This document shows, piece after piece, positions 50,572 through 59,483 of a stretch of DNA of 64,000 bases. Source of the DNA: Maricaulis virginensis (GTDB taxonomy: Bacteria > Pseudomonadota > Alphaproteobacteria > Caulobacterales > Maricaulaceae); the NCBI RefSeq assembly GCF_027922185.1, contig NZ_BSFE01000001.1, positions 124,001 through 188,000 on the forward strand, given 5' to 3'. The stretch's first letter is position 1, and every line of letters starts with the position of its first letter. A model generated the notes under the pieces. That model was not told where the DNA came from. It searched no databases and worked only from the letters and a program-made list of their open reading frames with translations. The translations under genes and the position numbers were made by a program.

Positions 50572-52027
50572 GGTCGCGCTCTTCCTCGTTCGGCGGCAGC
50601 GCGGCCGGATGGGGATGGCCGCGCCGGACGGACAATATGGGCGTCGTCAGCGAAATTACCACGAGAACCAGGCCCAGGCCGATCATCGGGACCAGGGCCG
50701 AGGCCTGCGGTCCCAGGAAACCGATCATGAAACCCATGAGCACGGCGCCGGCCGGCATGCCGCCGAACAGGCCGAGCTGATAGACCGACATCACCCGCGC
50801 CAGCTTGTCTGGCGGGGCCTGTTCCTGCACCACGGACCGCGACAGCGAGATCGCGACGCCGGCGCCCAGCCCCCACACGAAAACGAGGATGTAGAGCGAC
50901 CAGAAAGGCAGAGGCAGGGCAAAGGCGCCCGTCGCCAGCACGGTCACGCTCTGGGCGATGATGAGGGCGCGGCCCGGCCGCTCGATCTGGCGGAAGCTCG
51001 CCAGCGCGACATTGGCCAGGAAGGCGCCGACCCAGAAAGCCACCATCAGGCTGGCGATCTCGCGGAAGCCGCCGCCATAGGTCTCGCGGATCAGCAGCGG
51101 GATCAGCACCAGGAAGGCGCCGCCCACGACGAGAAGGCCGATGGCGATCATGATCGCGGTCATCGGCATCAGCACGGGCGAGCGGAAGACGGCCCGCACA
51201 CCCTCGGCCAGGTCGGCCATGGGATGGGCGGTGGACATGTTCCGTTTCGATCCCAGGCGCGGCAGGAAAGCGGCGGACAGGCCGCCGATGAAGAGGCCGA
51301 TCCCCTGGCAGACGAACAGCGCGCCCGGTCCGGTATAGGCCGCGATATAGCCCAGCCCCATGCCCAGGATCTGGGCGCCGAACTGCACCGCCGACGCCAT
51401 CACCACGGCGCGCTGAAGGTCGATCCCGCCATGACGGGTGCGCCCGGAAATCCGCACGACCGGATTGATCGCGCTGTCACGGGCCGGCATCACGAAACCG
51501 CCAGCCACACCGATCATCAGCGCGAAGGCAACCATGATCCAGTAGGACAGGTGATCGGTCATCAACAGCGCGCCCAGCGTGGTCGCGGCAAGACCGGCAA
51601 AAATGTAGAAATAGAAGATGATCCCGCGCCGGTCCTTGCGCTCGGCCAGCACGCCGGCAAAGGGCAGGAGCAGCATCATCGGCGCGGTCAGCGCGGCCTG
51701 GGCAATGCCCAGCCGCTCCGCGCTTTCGCCCAGGGTGAAGGTGATGACGCCGGGGAAGATGGTGGTCTGCAGGCCGAAGCCGAAGAACCAGCCGGCGACC
51801 AGAACCAGATAGCCGCCAAAGGGCGGCAGTCGAAGGCGGCGATTGCCGGCGAGGGGGCGAAAGACGGGCAAAGGGGCGTCGTGCTTTGTTGATCCGGATG
51901 TCCGCGCCGCGAACGGCGGAGGATTGCAGGCCGCCCTGTCTACCAACTTGTGGGCGCAAGGCAACTCCCGGCTATCGAGTTGCCGCGGGCGCCACCATTC
52001 ATTAACGCCGTCACGGCATTCTGCCAC
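50555..52027 (-). CDS. MFS transporter (EntS/MFS_3-like)
   Basis: A major facilitator with about twelve hydrophobic helices. Recognisable elements are GWFFGFGLQTTIFPGVITFTLG, GVLAERKDRRGIIFYFYIFAG (MFS motif A-like), GGFVMPARDSAINPVVRI and the second-half LARVMSVYQLGLFGGMPAGAVLMG, the pattern of the EntS/DUF894-like (MFS_3) group of exporters. The substrate is unknown. Start assignment is weak: ATG 52027 is the only ATG before the first helix and would give a 490-residue protein with an odd hydrophilic 65-residue lead; a TTG closer to the helix may be used instead. It is divergent from DUF2336 by 29 bp. Confidence 0.85.
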   Translation of the reverse strand: MAECRDGVNEWWRPRQLDSRELPCAHKLVDRAACNPPPFAARTSGSTKHDAPLPVFRPLAGNRRLRLPPFGGYLVLVAGWFFGFGLQTTIFPGVITFTLGESAERLGIAQAALTAPMMLLLPFAGVLAERKDRRGIIFYFYIFAGLAATTLGALLMTDHLSYWIMVAFALMIGVAGGFVMPARDSAINPVVRISGRTRHGGIDLQRAVVMASAVQFGAQILGMGLGYIAAYTGPGALFVCQGIGLFIGGLSAAFLPRLGSKRNMSTAHPMADLAEGVRAVFRSPVLMPMTAIMIAIGLLVVGGAFLVLIPLLIRETYGGGFREIASLMVAFWVGAFLANVALASFRQIERPGRALIIAQSVTVLATGAFALPLPFWSLYILVFVWGLGAGVAISLSRSVVQEQAPPDKLARVMSVYQLGLFGGMPAGAVLMGFMIGFLGPQASALVPMIGLGLVLVVISLTTPILSVRRGHPHPAALPPNEEERDHAETD

Positions 52028-52056
52028 TCGATTCCAGTCTGGCAGGACGCGTCGCC

Positions 52057-53145
52057 ATGGCCGAGGCCAAGCCCTATGATCTGACCGAACCGGTCGCCAC
52101 GCCCAAGACGCGGGCGCTGCTGGCGCGCCGGCTTGCGGATATTGTCGGCCTGCCGTCCAGCCGTATCACGCCGCGCGAGCGCTGGATTGTCGGGGATCTC
52201 CTGTACGACGTCATACGGGCCTCGGATCTCGAACTGCGCCGGCGCTGTGCGGAACGCCTGGCCCCGCTGAGCGAGGCACCGCACCGCCTGCTGCGCACGC
52301 TGGCGAGCGACGATTTCGAAGTGGCCCAGCCGATCCTGGAACGCTGCACGGCGCTGACCGATTTCGACATGATGGAGATCATCAATTCCGGCACGCTGCA
52401 GCACCGCATGACGATCGCGCGCCGCGAGGCGCTGTCCGAGACCGTCGCTGCGGCGCTGGCTGCCTATGGCGAACCGCCCGTGGTGGAGCGTCTCCTGCGC
52501 AACAAGACCGCCCATCTCGCAGCGCCCACGCTGGATCATCTCGTTGGGGCTGCGACCGAGGAGAGCTCCTATGCCGCGCTGCTGATCCGCCGCGAGGAAA
52601 TGCGCCCGGCCCAGGCTTTCCGCCTGTTCTGGAGCTGCGAGCATATCGACCGCTTCCAGATCCTCGACCGCTTCGCTGTCGACCGGACCATCCTCCTGGA
52701 AGCCTCGGAAGACATTTTCCCGGCCGCTGCCGGCGAAGGCTGGTCCGATCCCATGGTCGCCCGCATCCTGCGCTATATCGACCGCCGCCAGCGCAATCGC
52801 GAAGCCGCGGAGAGCAGCCCCTTTGGGTCGCTGGAAGGCGTATGCGAAGCAATGGAGACCGAGGGCGCGACCTCGGACATCATCGCGGAGATCAGCCGCC
52901 TGGCCGCTGTCGAGCGCCGGCTGGTGGTGCGCATGATCGACGACATGGCCGGCGAGCCCTTGTCCGTGCTGTGCAAGGCGACGGGCCTGAAATGGCCTTT
53001 CTTCCTGCACATGTGGCGCGGGCTGGGCCGCTCCGGCCAGAGCGATCAGGTCGAGCAGGCACGGCGCGTCTATGACAGCCTGTCGGTCGAGAAGGCCCAG
53101 ACGGTGCTGCGCTACTGGAACCTGTCGGCCGAGGACAAGGGCTGA
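52057..53145 (+). CDS. DUF2336 protein
   Basis: A 362-residue cytosolic, predicted all-helical protein of the DUF2336 family, common in Caulobacterales and related alphaproteobacteria. Repeated helical pairs (for example RCAERLAPLSEAPHRLLRTLASDDFEVAQPILERC and the MTIARREALSETVAAALAAYGEPPVVERLLRNKTA stretch) resemble HEAT-like repeats. The C-terminal RRLVVRMIDDMAGEPLSVLCKATGLKW motif is conserved in the family. Function is not established. It is divergent from the MFS gene. Confidence 0.85.
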   Translation: MAEAKPYDLTEPVATPKTRALLARRLADIVGLPSSRITPRERWIVGDLLYDVIRASDLELRRRCAERLAPLSEAPHRLLRTLASDDFEVAQPILERCTALTDFDMMEIINSGTLQHRMTIARREALSETVAAALAAYGEPPVVERLLRNKTAHLAAPTLDHLVGAATEESSYAALLIRREEMRPAQAFRLFWSCEHIDRFQILDRFAVDRTILLEASEDIFPAAAGEGWSDPMVARILRYIDRRQRNREAAESSPFGSLEGVCEAMETEGATSDIIAEISRLAAVERRLVVRMIDDMAGEPLSVLCKATGLKWPFFLHMWRGLGRSGQSDQVEQARRVYDSLSVEKAQTVLRYWNLSAEDKG

Positions 53146-53266
53146 CCTGGCTCTGCGGCGCGCCATAAACCCGCTCGATCCGGGCAATCGGAAGAATTGA
53201 TTGGCGCACACCGCGCGATCGCATCAGGGTGCTATTGCGAATTGTTCGCAAATTCCGGAGTGCCCG

Positions 53267-53512
53267 ATGCTGTCCCGTGTCCATCGCTGTTGCCGCATAC
53301 CCGATCGCCGCGTCCTGCGCCTGCCGCGCGGAGCCCTGAAAACCGCCAGCTATGCCCTGATGCATCTGGGCGTCGCGATGACGGTCGCTTTCGCCCTGAC
53401 GCGAAACTGGCATGCCGCGCTGGCCATCGGCCTGATCGAGCCTCTGGTGCAGACTGTCGCCTATTCCATGCACGAGCGCGCCTGGGCCCGGCGGCCGGTG
53501 CCTGCTGCCTGA
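53267..53512 (+). CDS. DUF2061 small membrane protein
   Basis: An 81-residue membrane protein of the DUF2061 family. It has two hydrophobic helices in LKTASYALMHLGVAMTVAFALTRNWHAALAIGLIEPLVQTVAYSMHERAW, with the conserved LKTxSYxxMH entry and the H-E-R-x-W exit. The role is unknown. ATG 53267 has GGAG eight bases upstream; the earlier in-frame ATG at 53201 has no support. It lies between DUF2336 and the zinc-ribbon gene on the same strand. Confidence 0.85.
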   Translation: MLSRVHRCCRIPDRRVLRLPRGALKTASYALMHLGVAMTVAFALTRNWHAALAIGLIEPLVQTVAYSMHERAWARRPVPAA

Positions 53513-53629
53513 CGGGGCGGCCTCGCCGCAGGGCGGGATTCCGGACCGGCGCGTCCTCCTTGCCGCGGGCCGGCAGGCGTCCATATCTGCATCTGCAATC
53601 CGCAATGCACGGCAAGGAGGCCCGCCAAC

Positions 53630-53899
53630 ATGAAATGCCCCGTCGACGATGAAACCCTGGTGATGACCGACCGCAACGGTGTCGAGATCGATTATTGCCC
53701 GAAATGCCGGGGCGTCTGGCTCGACCGCGGCGAGCTGGACAAGATCATCGAGCGCAGCGCATCTGCCGCGCCCGTCCAGCCGTCCGCGCCCGCGCGCGAA
53801 CCGCGCCGCGAGGAGCGTCATCACGATGACCGCCGCTATGGCGACCAGCGCCGCTACAAGAAGCGCGAGAGCTTCCTCAGCGAACTCTTCGACTTCTGA
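53630..53899 (+). CDS. Zinc-ribbon protein (zf-TFIIB family)
   Basis: An 89-residue protein. The N-terminus has the zf-TFIIB pattern MKCPVDDETLVMTDRNGVEIDYCPKCRGVWLDRGELDKI, with Cys3, Cys23 and Cys26 (the first CxxC has Asp in place of the second Cys, as in many alphaproteobacterial members). A Pro/Ala linker and a highly basic Arg/His-rich segment (about 52-80) lead to a hydrophobic C-terminus. Nucleic-acid binding is plausible but unproven. AAGGAGG precedes the ATG. Confidence 0.85.
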   Translation: MKCPVDDETLVMTDRNGVEIDYCPKCRGVWLDRGELDKIIERSASAAPVQPSAPAREPRREERHHDDRRYGDQRRYKKRESFLSELFDF

Positions 53900-53912
53900 T
53901 CCCGAGACAAAA

Positions 53913-53938
53913 AAATGCCCGGCCGGAGCCGGGCATTT
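53913..53938. terminator. Bidirectional intrinsic terminator
   Basis: AAATGCCCGGC (53913-53923) pairs perfectly with GCCGGGCATTT (53928-53938), 4-nt loop, A-run to the left and TCCTTTT to the right. It separates the zinc-ribbon gene from the convergent TonB-dependent receptor gene. Confidence 0.88.
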
Positions 53939-53962
53939 CCTTTTGCAGATACCGCTGCCAGC

Positions 53963-56395
53963 TTACCAGCTGTAGCGGATCCGGCCGTAGACATAGCGGC
54001 CGGAGAAGCCGAAGGGCGAGAAGCCGGAGAAGGGGAAGATCCGGCTGAACGTGCCGTCCAGCGCCGGGGTTTCCGCCGTCACGTCCGGATACTCGTCGAA
54101 CAGGTTGTTGGCGCCGAAGGCGACATTAAGCCCGTCCGTGATGTCGGCCGAGAATTCGGCATCGACAATGGTCTTCGGCGAGAGCACCTCGTCGCCCGAA
54201 CCGTCGGCCGCCGTGCCCGGATCGACCGTTTCGCCGAAGCGCGTCGCCCGCACATAGCCGGCAAACGGACCGCGCGACCAGTCGACCGACCCGATCAGCT
54301 TGTTCTCCGGCTGGCCGACCTCGAAGCGGGCGATCTCGCGCCGCGCGAAGAGGGAGACACCCGGCAGGACTTCCGAGGTCGGGGCGTCGGTGACTTCGGT
54401 GTCGGTGAAATTGGCACCGAAGGTCAGGTCGAAATCACCCCAGTCGGCGGTCTCGAAGCCATAGCTGGCGACTACATCGACACCGCGGGTTTCCGTTTCC
54501 ACACCATTGATGAAGAAGCGGGCGCTGGTGATGTTGGTGATGCCGGCATTGACCAGCAGGGCTTCCACATCCGGGCCGGAAAGGTTTTCCGACAAGACGA
54601 TGCGATCGTCGATGTCGATGGCATAGGCATCCACCGTCAGCGTGAATCCGCCCTGGGCGAAGACCAGACCGCCGGAGATGTTCAGCGATTCCTCGGCTTC
54701 CAGCGGCTCACCGCCCAGCGCGGCTGCGACCGGGCTGGTGGCCGGGAAGGTGCCGACCTCGACCGGGACCGGCGGCGTGCCGGTGAACACGGTCGATGTG
54801 GAGGTGAAGTAGGCCTGCTGCAGCGAGGGCGCCCGGAAACCGTTCGACACGGCCCCGCGCAGCGCCAGCGCGTCGGTCAGCTGGTAGCGGGCCGCCAGCT
54901 TGCCGGTGACGGTTTCGCCGAAGTCGGAATAGCTTTCCGCCCGCGCCGCGGCGGACACGGTGAAGCGGTCGGTGACGTCGGTTTCCAGATCGATATAGGC
55001 GGCGATGGAATCGCGGTCCTCGTCGATCACGTTGGACGGCTGGAAGCCCGGGAAGACCTGGCTGCCGGTGGCGAGTATCTCGCCATTGGGACCGGTCACG
55101 CCGCCATTGATGTAGGAGGCTTCTTCACCCGCCTCGATCTCGTAGCTTTCCAGGCGATATTCCAGACCGACGGCGACGCTCAGCGGGCCGGCAAAGGCGT
55201 CGACGGCGTAATTGCGCTGGAAGTCGGCATTGGCGGTCAGCTGGTCATAGATCAGCGCACCGGCATCGAAGCTGGTCGGGCTGTTGGCGCCCATCGACGT
55301 GTTGACCGAGTTCTCCACGCCATAGCCCAGCTCGTTGCGGCCATAGCCCAGGCTGAAATCATAGCCCCATTCGGCCCAGTCGCCGCGCACGCCGCCCAGC
55401 ACGGAAATGTCTTCGACGTCCGTGGTGATGTAGGGCAGGAAGCCGTCCGGATAGATCGCCGGGACATTGCGGGAATCCTGGGCGCGGCGGTAGAAGCCGG
55501 CGCCCTGGCCGTCGCGCTGCTGATAGCTCGCCCAGCCATAGAGTTCGGCATCGGCATTGATCGGCAGGCCGGCATTGGCGAACAGGCTCAGCGCTTCCGA
55601 CGCCGACAGGCCGAAACGGTGATTGATCCGGTCGAAGCTCTGCTCGCGCGGGTCGAGACCGCCGCCGGGCAGGGAGGGGTATTGCTGGCGGGTGTCCGGA
55701 CCGGCGCGATTGGTGGGTTCGCGGTCGCGGTATTCCGCCGACAGGGTGAGGAAGCCTTCCGCGCCGAGCGGCAGGCCGACCCAGCCGGACAGGCTGGTCG
55801 TGTCGCCGTCCGAGGCCGAGCGCGGCTGGTCGACGAGCGGGATGTCGGTGGCGTACTGGCCGAAGCTGGCGGTCACCTGGCCGCCCTCGCGCGCTTCACG
55901 CAGGCCGACATTGATCACGCCGGCGATGGCGTCGGAACCGTACTGGGCCGAGGCGCCGTCGCGCAGCACTTCCACGCGGCCGATGGCCGAGACCGGAATG
56001 GTGTTGAGGTCGACGGCCGAGGAGCCGCGTCCGACCGAACCGTTCAGATTGACCAGGGCCGAGGCGTGGCGCCGGCGGGAGTTCACCAGCACCAGCGTCT
56101 GGTCCGGACCCAGGCCGCGCAGCGTGGCCGGGCGCACATGGTCGGTGCCGTCGGTGATCGCCGGCTGCGGGAAGTTGAAGGAGGGCAGGGCGTAGGACAG
56201 GGCCACATTCAGCTCGGTCGAGCCGTTGTTTTCCAGCGTGCCTGCCGAGATCACGTCGACCGGCGCCGTGCTCTCAAGGGCAGTGCGGCCTTCGGCGCGC
56301 GTACCGGTGACGACGATGACGTCGTCGGTCGACTGGGCGACCGCCGACGCTGCGGTCAGGGCGCCCAGGGCGGCGCCGAGAAGCAGGTGTTTCAT
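53963..56395 (-). CDS. TonB-dependent outer-membrane receptor
   Basis: An 810-residue receptor. The signal peptide MKHLLLGAALGALTAASAVA is followed by a TonB-box-like region (TDDVIVVTGTRAEGR), the plug domain (to about residue 170; TLRGLGPDQTLVLVNSRRRH, RVEVLRDGASAQYGSDAIAGVINV) and a 22-strand-type beta barrel ending in the aromatic RIRYSW. The plug belongs to the large group of receptors for carbohydrates, peptides or siderophores; the ligand cannot be named. No Fur site was recognised upstream. It would be energised by the tonB/exb systems at 39-47.6 kb. Confidence 0.93.
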   Translation of the reverse strand: MKHLLLGAALGALTAASAVAQSTDDVIVVTGTRAEGRTALESTAPVDVISAGTLENNGSTELNVALSYALPSFNFPQPAITDGTDHVRPATLRGLGPDQTLVLVNSRRRHASALVNLNGSVGRGSSAVDLNTIPVSAIGRVEVLRDGASAQYGSDAIAGVINVGLREAREGGQVTASFGQYATDIPLVDQPRSASDGDTTSLSGWVGLPLGAEGFLTLSAEYRDREPTNRAGPDTRQQYPSLPGGGLDPREQSFDRINHRFGLSASEALSLFANAGLPINADAELYGWASYQQRDGQGAGFYRRAQDSRNVPAIYPDGFLPYITTDVEDISVLGGVRGDWAEWGYDFSLGYGRNELGYGVENSVNTSMGANSPTSFDAGALIYDQLTANADFQRNYAVDAFAGPLSVAVGLEYRLESYEIEAGEEASYINGGVTGPNGEILATGSQVFPGFQPSNVIDEDRDSIAAYIDLETDVTDRFTVSAAARAESYSDFGETVTGKLAARYQLTDALALRGAVSNGFRAPSLQQAYFTSTSTVFTGTPPVPVEVGTFPATSPVAAALGGEPLEAEESLNISGGLVFAQGGFTLTVDAYAIDIDDRIVLSENLSGPDVEALLVNAGITNITSARFFINGVETETRGVDVVASYGFETADWGDFDLTFGANFTDTEVTDAPTSEVLPGVSLFARREIARFEVGQPENKLIGSVDWSRGPFAGYVRATRFGETVDPGTAADGSGDEVLSPKTIVDAEFSADITDGLNVAFGANNLFDEYPDVTAETPALDGTFSRIFPFSGFSPFGFSGRYVYGRIRYSW

Positions 56396-56760
56396 GAAAA
56401 TCCCCTCTTGTTTTTACGGGTATTGCGTGTGAATCGACCGTCCGTTTGGCCGGGCTGGACCTGCCATTTGGGGCCTTATGCAACCGATACAAGAATGTGA
56501 CGGGAGTTTGACGCTACCCTGTGGGCTGAATGCCACACTCGGCCCCGGCGCTGCGGACCGCGACTGCAATTCGTGGCGCGCCGGACCGGCGGCCGGCGGT
56601 ACCTGTTTATATCCGCGCGCGCGTGCACCTGTTTTATGCACGTGCCTGCCCCCTTGATGACCGCACTGAAACTGTGTGCAACTGGTCGCCCGGTTCTTCT
56701 GGTCAAGCCCGTTTCCGGCCGCTAATAACCGGGTGAAGCGTTAACGCGCGGGGAGAATCC
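56396..56760. other. Intergenic region upstream of the Mrp operon
   Basis: 365 bp between the divergent TonB-dependent receptor and the mrp operon. It carries promoters for both. A direct repeat ACCTGTTTAT (56601-56610) / ACCTGTTTTAT (56628-56638) and an inverted CGTGCA/TGCACG (56622-56627, 56637-56642) lie about 120-160 bp before mrpE and could be regulator sites. No gene is seen. Confidence 0.55.
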
Positions 56761-57267
56761 ATGTTCTACGGCGTCAGCCTCACCGCCATCCTGGTGGCGC
56801 TCTGGCTCACCCTTTCGGGGAGCTATACCCTGAGCGGCGACTATCCCATCGTGATGGGATTGGGCGTGATCTCGATCGTGATCGCCGTCGCCCTGACCTT
56901 TCGCATGCGGATCGTCGACCGCGAGACCGTGCCGGTCGCCCCGGCGCCGGCCCTGTTCGGCTACTGGTCCTGGCTGGGCCGCGAGATCGTCAATGCCAAT
57001 CTCGCCGTCACCCGCCTGGTGATGAAGCCGGAAATCGACATCGAGCCGCGCCTGGTGCGCGTGCCGGCGCAGCAGCGCTCGGGCCTGGGCCTGTGTGTCT
57101 TCGCCAACTCGATCACGCTGACGCCGGGTACGGTGACGGTGGATGTCGAGGATGACGGCTTCCTGGTGCACGCGCTGGACGGTTCCTTCACCGATCCGGC
57201 CGGCTTTGCCGAAATGGGCGCGCGCTCCGACATCGCCACCGATGGCCGCCGCAAGGAGGTGAAATGA
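56761..57267 (+). CDS. mrpE: Mrp-type Na+(K+)/H+ antiporter subunit E
   Basis: A 168-residue MrpE/MnhE. Two or three N-terminal helices precede the soluble MrpE domain with VNANLAVTRLVMKPEIDIEPRLVRVP and FANSITLTPGTVTVDVEDDGFLVHAL, the conserved 'LANSITLTPGT' block. Mrp complexes exchange cytosolic Na+ or K+ for external protons and need all subunits. It is the first gene of the operon, preceded by GGGGAG and overlapping mrpF by ATGA. Confidence 0.95.
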   Translation: MFYGVSLTAILVALWLTLSGSYTLSGDYPIVMGLGVISIVIAVALTFRMRIVDRETVPVAPAPALFGYWSWLGREIVNANLAVTRLVMKPEIDIEPRLVRVPAQQRSGLGLCVFANSITLTPGTVTVDVEDDGFLVHALDGSFTDPAGFAEMGARSDIATDGRRKEVK

Positions 57268-57584
57268 TGGAGTGGGTGAATTTCATCATCGCCCTGGGCA
57301 TGGCCGGCGCGATGGCCATCATGCTGGCGCGCCTGTTCGCCGGGCCGACGCTCTATGACCGCGTGCTGGCGGCGAATTCCTTCGGCACCAAGACCGTGCT
57401 TTTTCTCCTGGTCTTCTCCGCCATTGCGGGCCGCCAGGATGCGATCGACATCGCGCTCCTCTACGCGCTGATCAATTTCGTCGCGACCATCGCGATCCTG
57501 AAATTCTTCCGCTACCGCTCGCTGGAAATCGCCCTTGCGCAGATGTCCCTGCGCAAGGCGCTCGACGGGGAGTACGAGAAATGA
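57264..57584 (+). CDS. mrpF: Mrp antiporter subunit F
   Basis: A 106-residue three-helix membrane protein of the MrpF/PhaF family: ARLFAGPTLYDRVLAANSFGTKTVLFLLV, then RQDAIDIALLYALINFVATIAILKFFR, the hallmark of this subunit. It overlaps both neighbours in ATGA junctions, ensuring stoichiometric translation. Confidence 0.94.
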   Translation: MMEWVNFIIALGMAGAMAIMLARLFAGPTLYDRVLAANSFGTKTVLFLLVFSAIAGRQDAIDIALLYALINFVATIAILKFFRYRSLEIALAQMSLRKALDGEYEK

Positions 57585-57955
57585 GCTGGGCCGAGATCCT
57601 GCAATACGCGCTCTTCGCCGGCTCGGTCGCCGCGATGACGACGGGCCTGGTCTTCGTGCTCGCCGGTGCGACCGGCGTGATGCGCCTGCCCGACTTCTAC
57701 ACCCGCATGCATGCCGCCGGCGTGACCGACACGCTGGGCGCCGAGCTGATCATCCTGGGTCTCATCCTGCAGGCCCATGACTGGCAGACCGTGGCCAAGC
57801 TCCTGCTGGTCGGCCTGCTGCTCTTCCTGACCAGCCCGACCGCCACCCATGCCATCGCCAATGCCGCGCACCGGGCCGGGCACAAGCCGCGCCTGTCGCG
57901 CTTCCATCCGGCACACCCGGCCGAAGCCGGCAAGGTCAGCGGGGAGGGCCGCTAG
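57581..57955 (+). CDS. mrpG: Mrp antiporter subunit G
   Basis: A 124-residue MrpG/PhaG with three helices. It shows the conserved GATGVMRLPDFYTRMHAAGVTDTLGAELIILG segment and the C-terminal TSPTATHAIANAAHRAG motif. It begins in the stop of mrpF and ends one base before the next gene. Confidence 0.94.
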   Translation: MSWAEILQYALFAGSVAAMTTGLVFVLAGATGVMRLPDFYTRMHAAGVTDTLGAELIILGLILQAHDWQTVAKLLLVGLLLFLTSPTATHAIANAAHRAGHKPRLSRFHPAHPAEAGKVSGEGR

Positions 57956-58573
57956 ATGGATCATTCCGATCTCACCCAGTATCTGGACTATGCGCTGATC
58001 GCCATGCTTCTGGCCGTCGGCTTCGCCATTGTCCGCCTGCGCAACCTGTTCGCCGTGGTCATGCTGACCGGCGTCTACTCGCTGCTCTCGGCGGCCTGGT
58101 TCGTCTCGCTCGACGCGGTCGACGTGGCCTTCACCGAAGCGGCCGTCGGCGCGGGCATTTCTACCGTGCTGATGCTGGGCGCCATGCTGCTGACCGCCCG
58201 CGAGAGCGAGCCGGCCGGCGCCAGGCGCCACTGGGCCGCCCTGGCGGTCGTCGTCGCTGCGGGCGCGGCGCTGTTCTTCGCCATTCCCGACATGCCGGTC
58301 TATGGCGACCCCAACTCGCCGGCCAATTCCTATGTCGGCATGGACTACATGACCTCGACCCCGAACGAGATCGCCGTACCCAATGTGGTCACCGCGGTGC
58401 TCGCCTCCTACCGGGGCTATGACACGTTCGGCGAGACCGTCGTGATCTTCACCGCCGCGCTCGGCGTGATGCTGCTGCTGGGCTTCGGCACCGGCCGCCG
58501 CGAGGAAGAGGATGACGCAGCCGCCGGCAAGGCCAGGACCGGCAAGGCCGCGAAGACGGAGGACAAGGCATGA
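57956..58573 (+). CDS. Mrp antiporter A'-type subunit (DUF4040/MbhD plus MbhE-like)
   Basis: A 205-residue membrane protein equivalent to the C-terminal part of MrpA. An MbhD/DUF4040 domain (about residues 1-90; AIVRLRNLFAVVMLTGVYSLLSAAWFVSLDAVDVAFTEAAVGAG) is followed by an MbhE-like segment (120-180) ending in the NVVTAVLASYRGYDTFGETVVIFTAALGVMLLLG block. A charged, Lys/Ala-rich C-terminal tail follows. It is a free-standing subunit here; a NuoL-like N-terminal partner is supplied by other genes of the operon. It overlaps mrpB by ATGA. Confidence 0.85.
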   Translation: MDHSDLTQYLDYALIAMLLAVGFAIVRLRNLFAVVMLTGVYSLLSAAWFVSLDAVDVAFTEAAVGAGISTVLMLGAMLLTARESEPAGARRHWAALAVVVAAGAALFFAIPDMPVYGDPNSPANSYVGMDYMTSTPNEIAVPNVVTAVLASYRGYDTFGETVVIFTAALGVMLLLGFGTGRREEEDDAAAGKARTGKAAKTEDKA

Positions 58574-59028
58574 GCCCGCACCTGATCCTGCGCGTCGTCT
58601 CCAAACTCCTGATCCCGATGATCGTCGTGTTCGGTTTCTACGTTCAGTTCCACGGCGATTTCGGCCCGGGCGGCGGCTTCCAGGCCGGTGTCATCATCGC
58701 GGTCGCGGTGATCCTCTACGCCCTGATCTTCGGCATGGACGAGGCCCGCCGGGCCGTGCCGCCGGTCGTCGTGCGCTATGGCGCCGCGCTGGGCGTGCTG
58801 ATCTATGCCAGTGTCGGCGTCGCCACCCTGTTCATGAACGGGGCCGGCGAGCCGCTGAACTTCCTGGACTATGACGCGCTGCATCCCGACCAGGGCCACC
58901 ATACCGGCCAGCACTACGGCATCCTGCTCGTCGAGCTGGGCGTGCTGACCACGGTCGCCTCGGTGATGCTGGCAATCTTCTACGCCTTCGCCGGCCGCGT
59001 GCCGGACATTCCGGACGAGGAGTGGTGA
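58570..59028 (+). CDS. mrpB: Mrp antiporter subunit B
   Basis: A 152-residue four-helix membrane protein of the MnhB/MrpB family, with the signature GFYVQFHGDFGPGGGFQAGVIIAVAVILYAL near the start and GILLVELGVLTTVASVMLAIFYAFA near the end. It overlaps the A'-type subunit by ATGA and is followed 2 bp later by mrpC. Confidence 0.93.
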   Translation: MSPHLILRVVSKLLIPMIVVFGFYVQFHGDFGPGGGFQAGVIIAVAVILYALIFGMDEARRAVPPVVVRYGAALGVLIYASVGVATLFMNGAGEPLNFLDYDALHPDQGHHTGQHYGILLVELGVLTTVASVMLAIFYAFAGRVPDIPDEEW

Positions 59029-59030
59029 GC

Positions 59031-59483
59031 ATGCTGGAAATCATCCTCGAACGCTTCAACTACATCCCGATCATCATCCTGATGATGACCGGCCTGTATG
59101 TAGTGATCGCCACCGGCAATCTGGTGAAACGCCTGGTCGGCCTGTCGCTGTTCCAGACCTCGGTCTTCCTGCTCTACATCACCATGGGCAAGGTGTTCGG
59201 CGGCCAGCCGCCGATCATTGCCGGTGACTATCATGGCGAGGACGCCGGCCATGGCGCCGATGCCGCCGCCGGCCACGGCGCCGAAGCCGCGCAGCACGCT
59301 GCCGAGATCGCCTATTCCAACCCGCTTCCGCACGTCCTGATCCTGACCGCGATCGTCGTCGGCGTGGCGACCCTGGCCGTCGGCCTGGCGCTCGTCGTCC
59401 GCATTCGCGAGGCCTATGGCACGATCGAGGACGATGCGCTCAATGCGGCCGATTATTCCCTTGAGACCGGGAGCGCCGAATAA
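59031..59483 (+). CDS. mrpC: Mrp antiporter subunit C with His-rich insert
   Basis: A 150-residue NuoK-like subunit with three helices. The first two (YIPIIILMMTGLYVVIATGNLVKRLVGLSLFQTSVFLLYI) and the third (HVLILTAIVVGVATLAVGLALVVRI) are canonical. Between them lies a 35-residue loop rich in His, Ala and Gly (about residues 60-95; HGEDAGHGADAAAGHG), not found in the usual 110-residue MrpC. ATG 59031 with GAGGAG eight bases upstream is preferred over GTG 59022, which would overlap mrpB. Confidence 0.93.
   Translation: MLEIILERFNYIPIIILMMTGLYVVIATGNLVKRLVGLSLFQTSVFLLYITMGKVFGGQPPIIAGDYHGEDAGHGADAAAGHGAEAAQHAAEIAYSNPLPHVLILTAIVVGVATLAVGLALVVRIREAYGTIEDDALNAADYSLETGSAE

Noticed and set aside
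47806..50730. A 974-codon open frame on the plus strand
   Set aside because: It is the antisense of the oligopeptidase/msrB genes; GC-rich third positions keep the antisense frame open. Its composition (His/Arg/Gly-rich, no family) and lack of a ribosome-binding site mark it as a shadow.
53915..56500. An 861-codon plus-strand frame opposite the TonB-dependent receptor
   Set aside because: Fully antisense to a receptor with signal peptide, plug and barrel motifs; no recognisable protein features.
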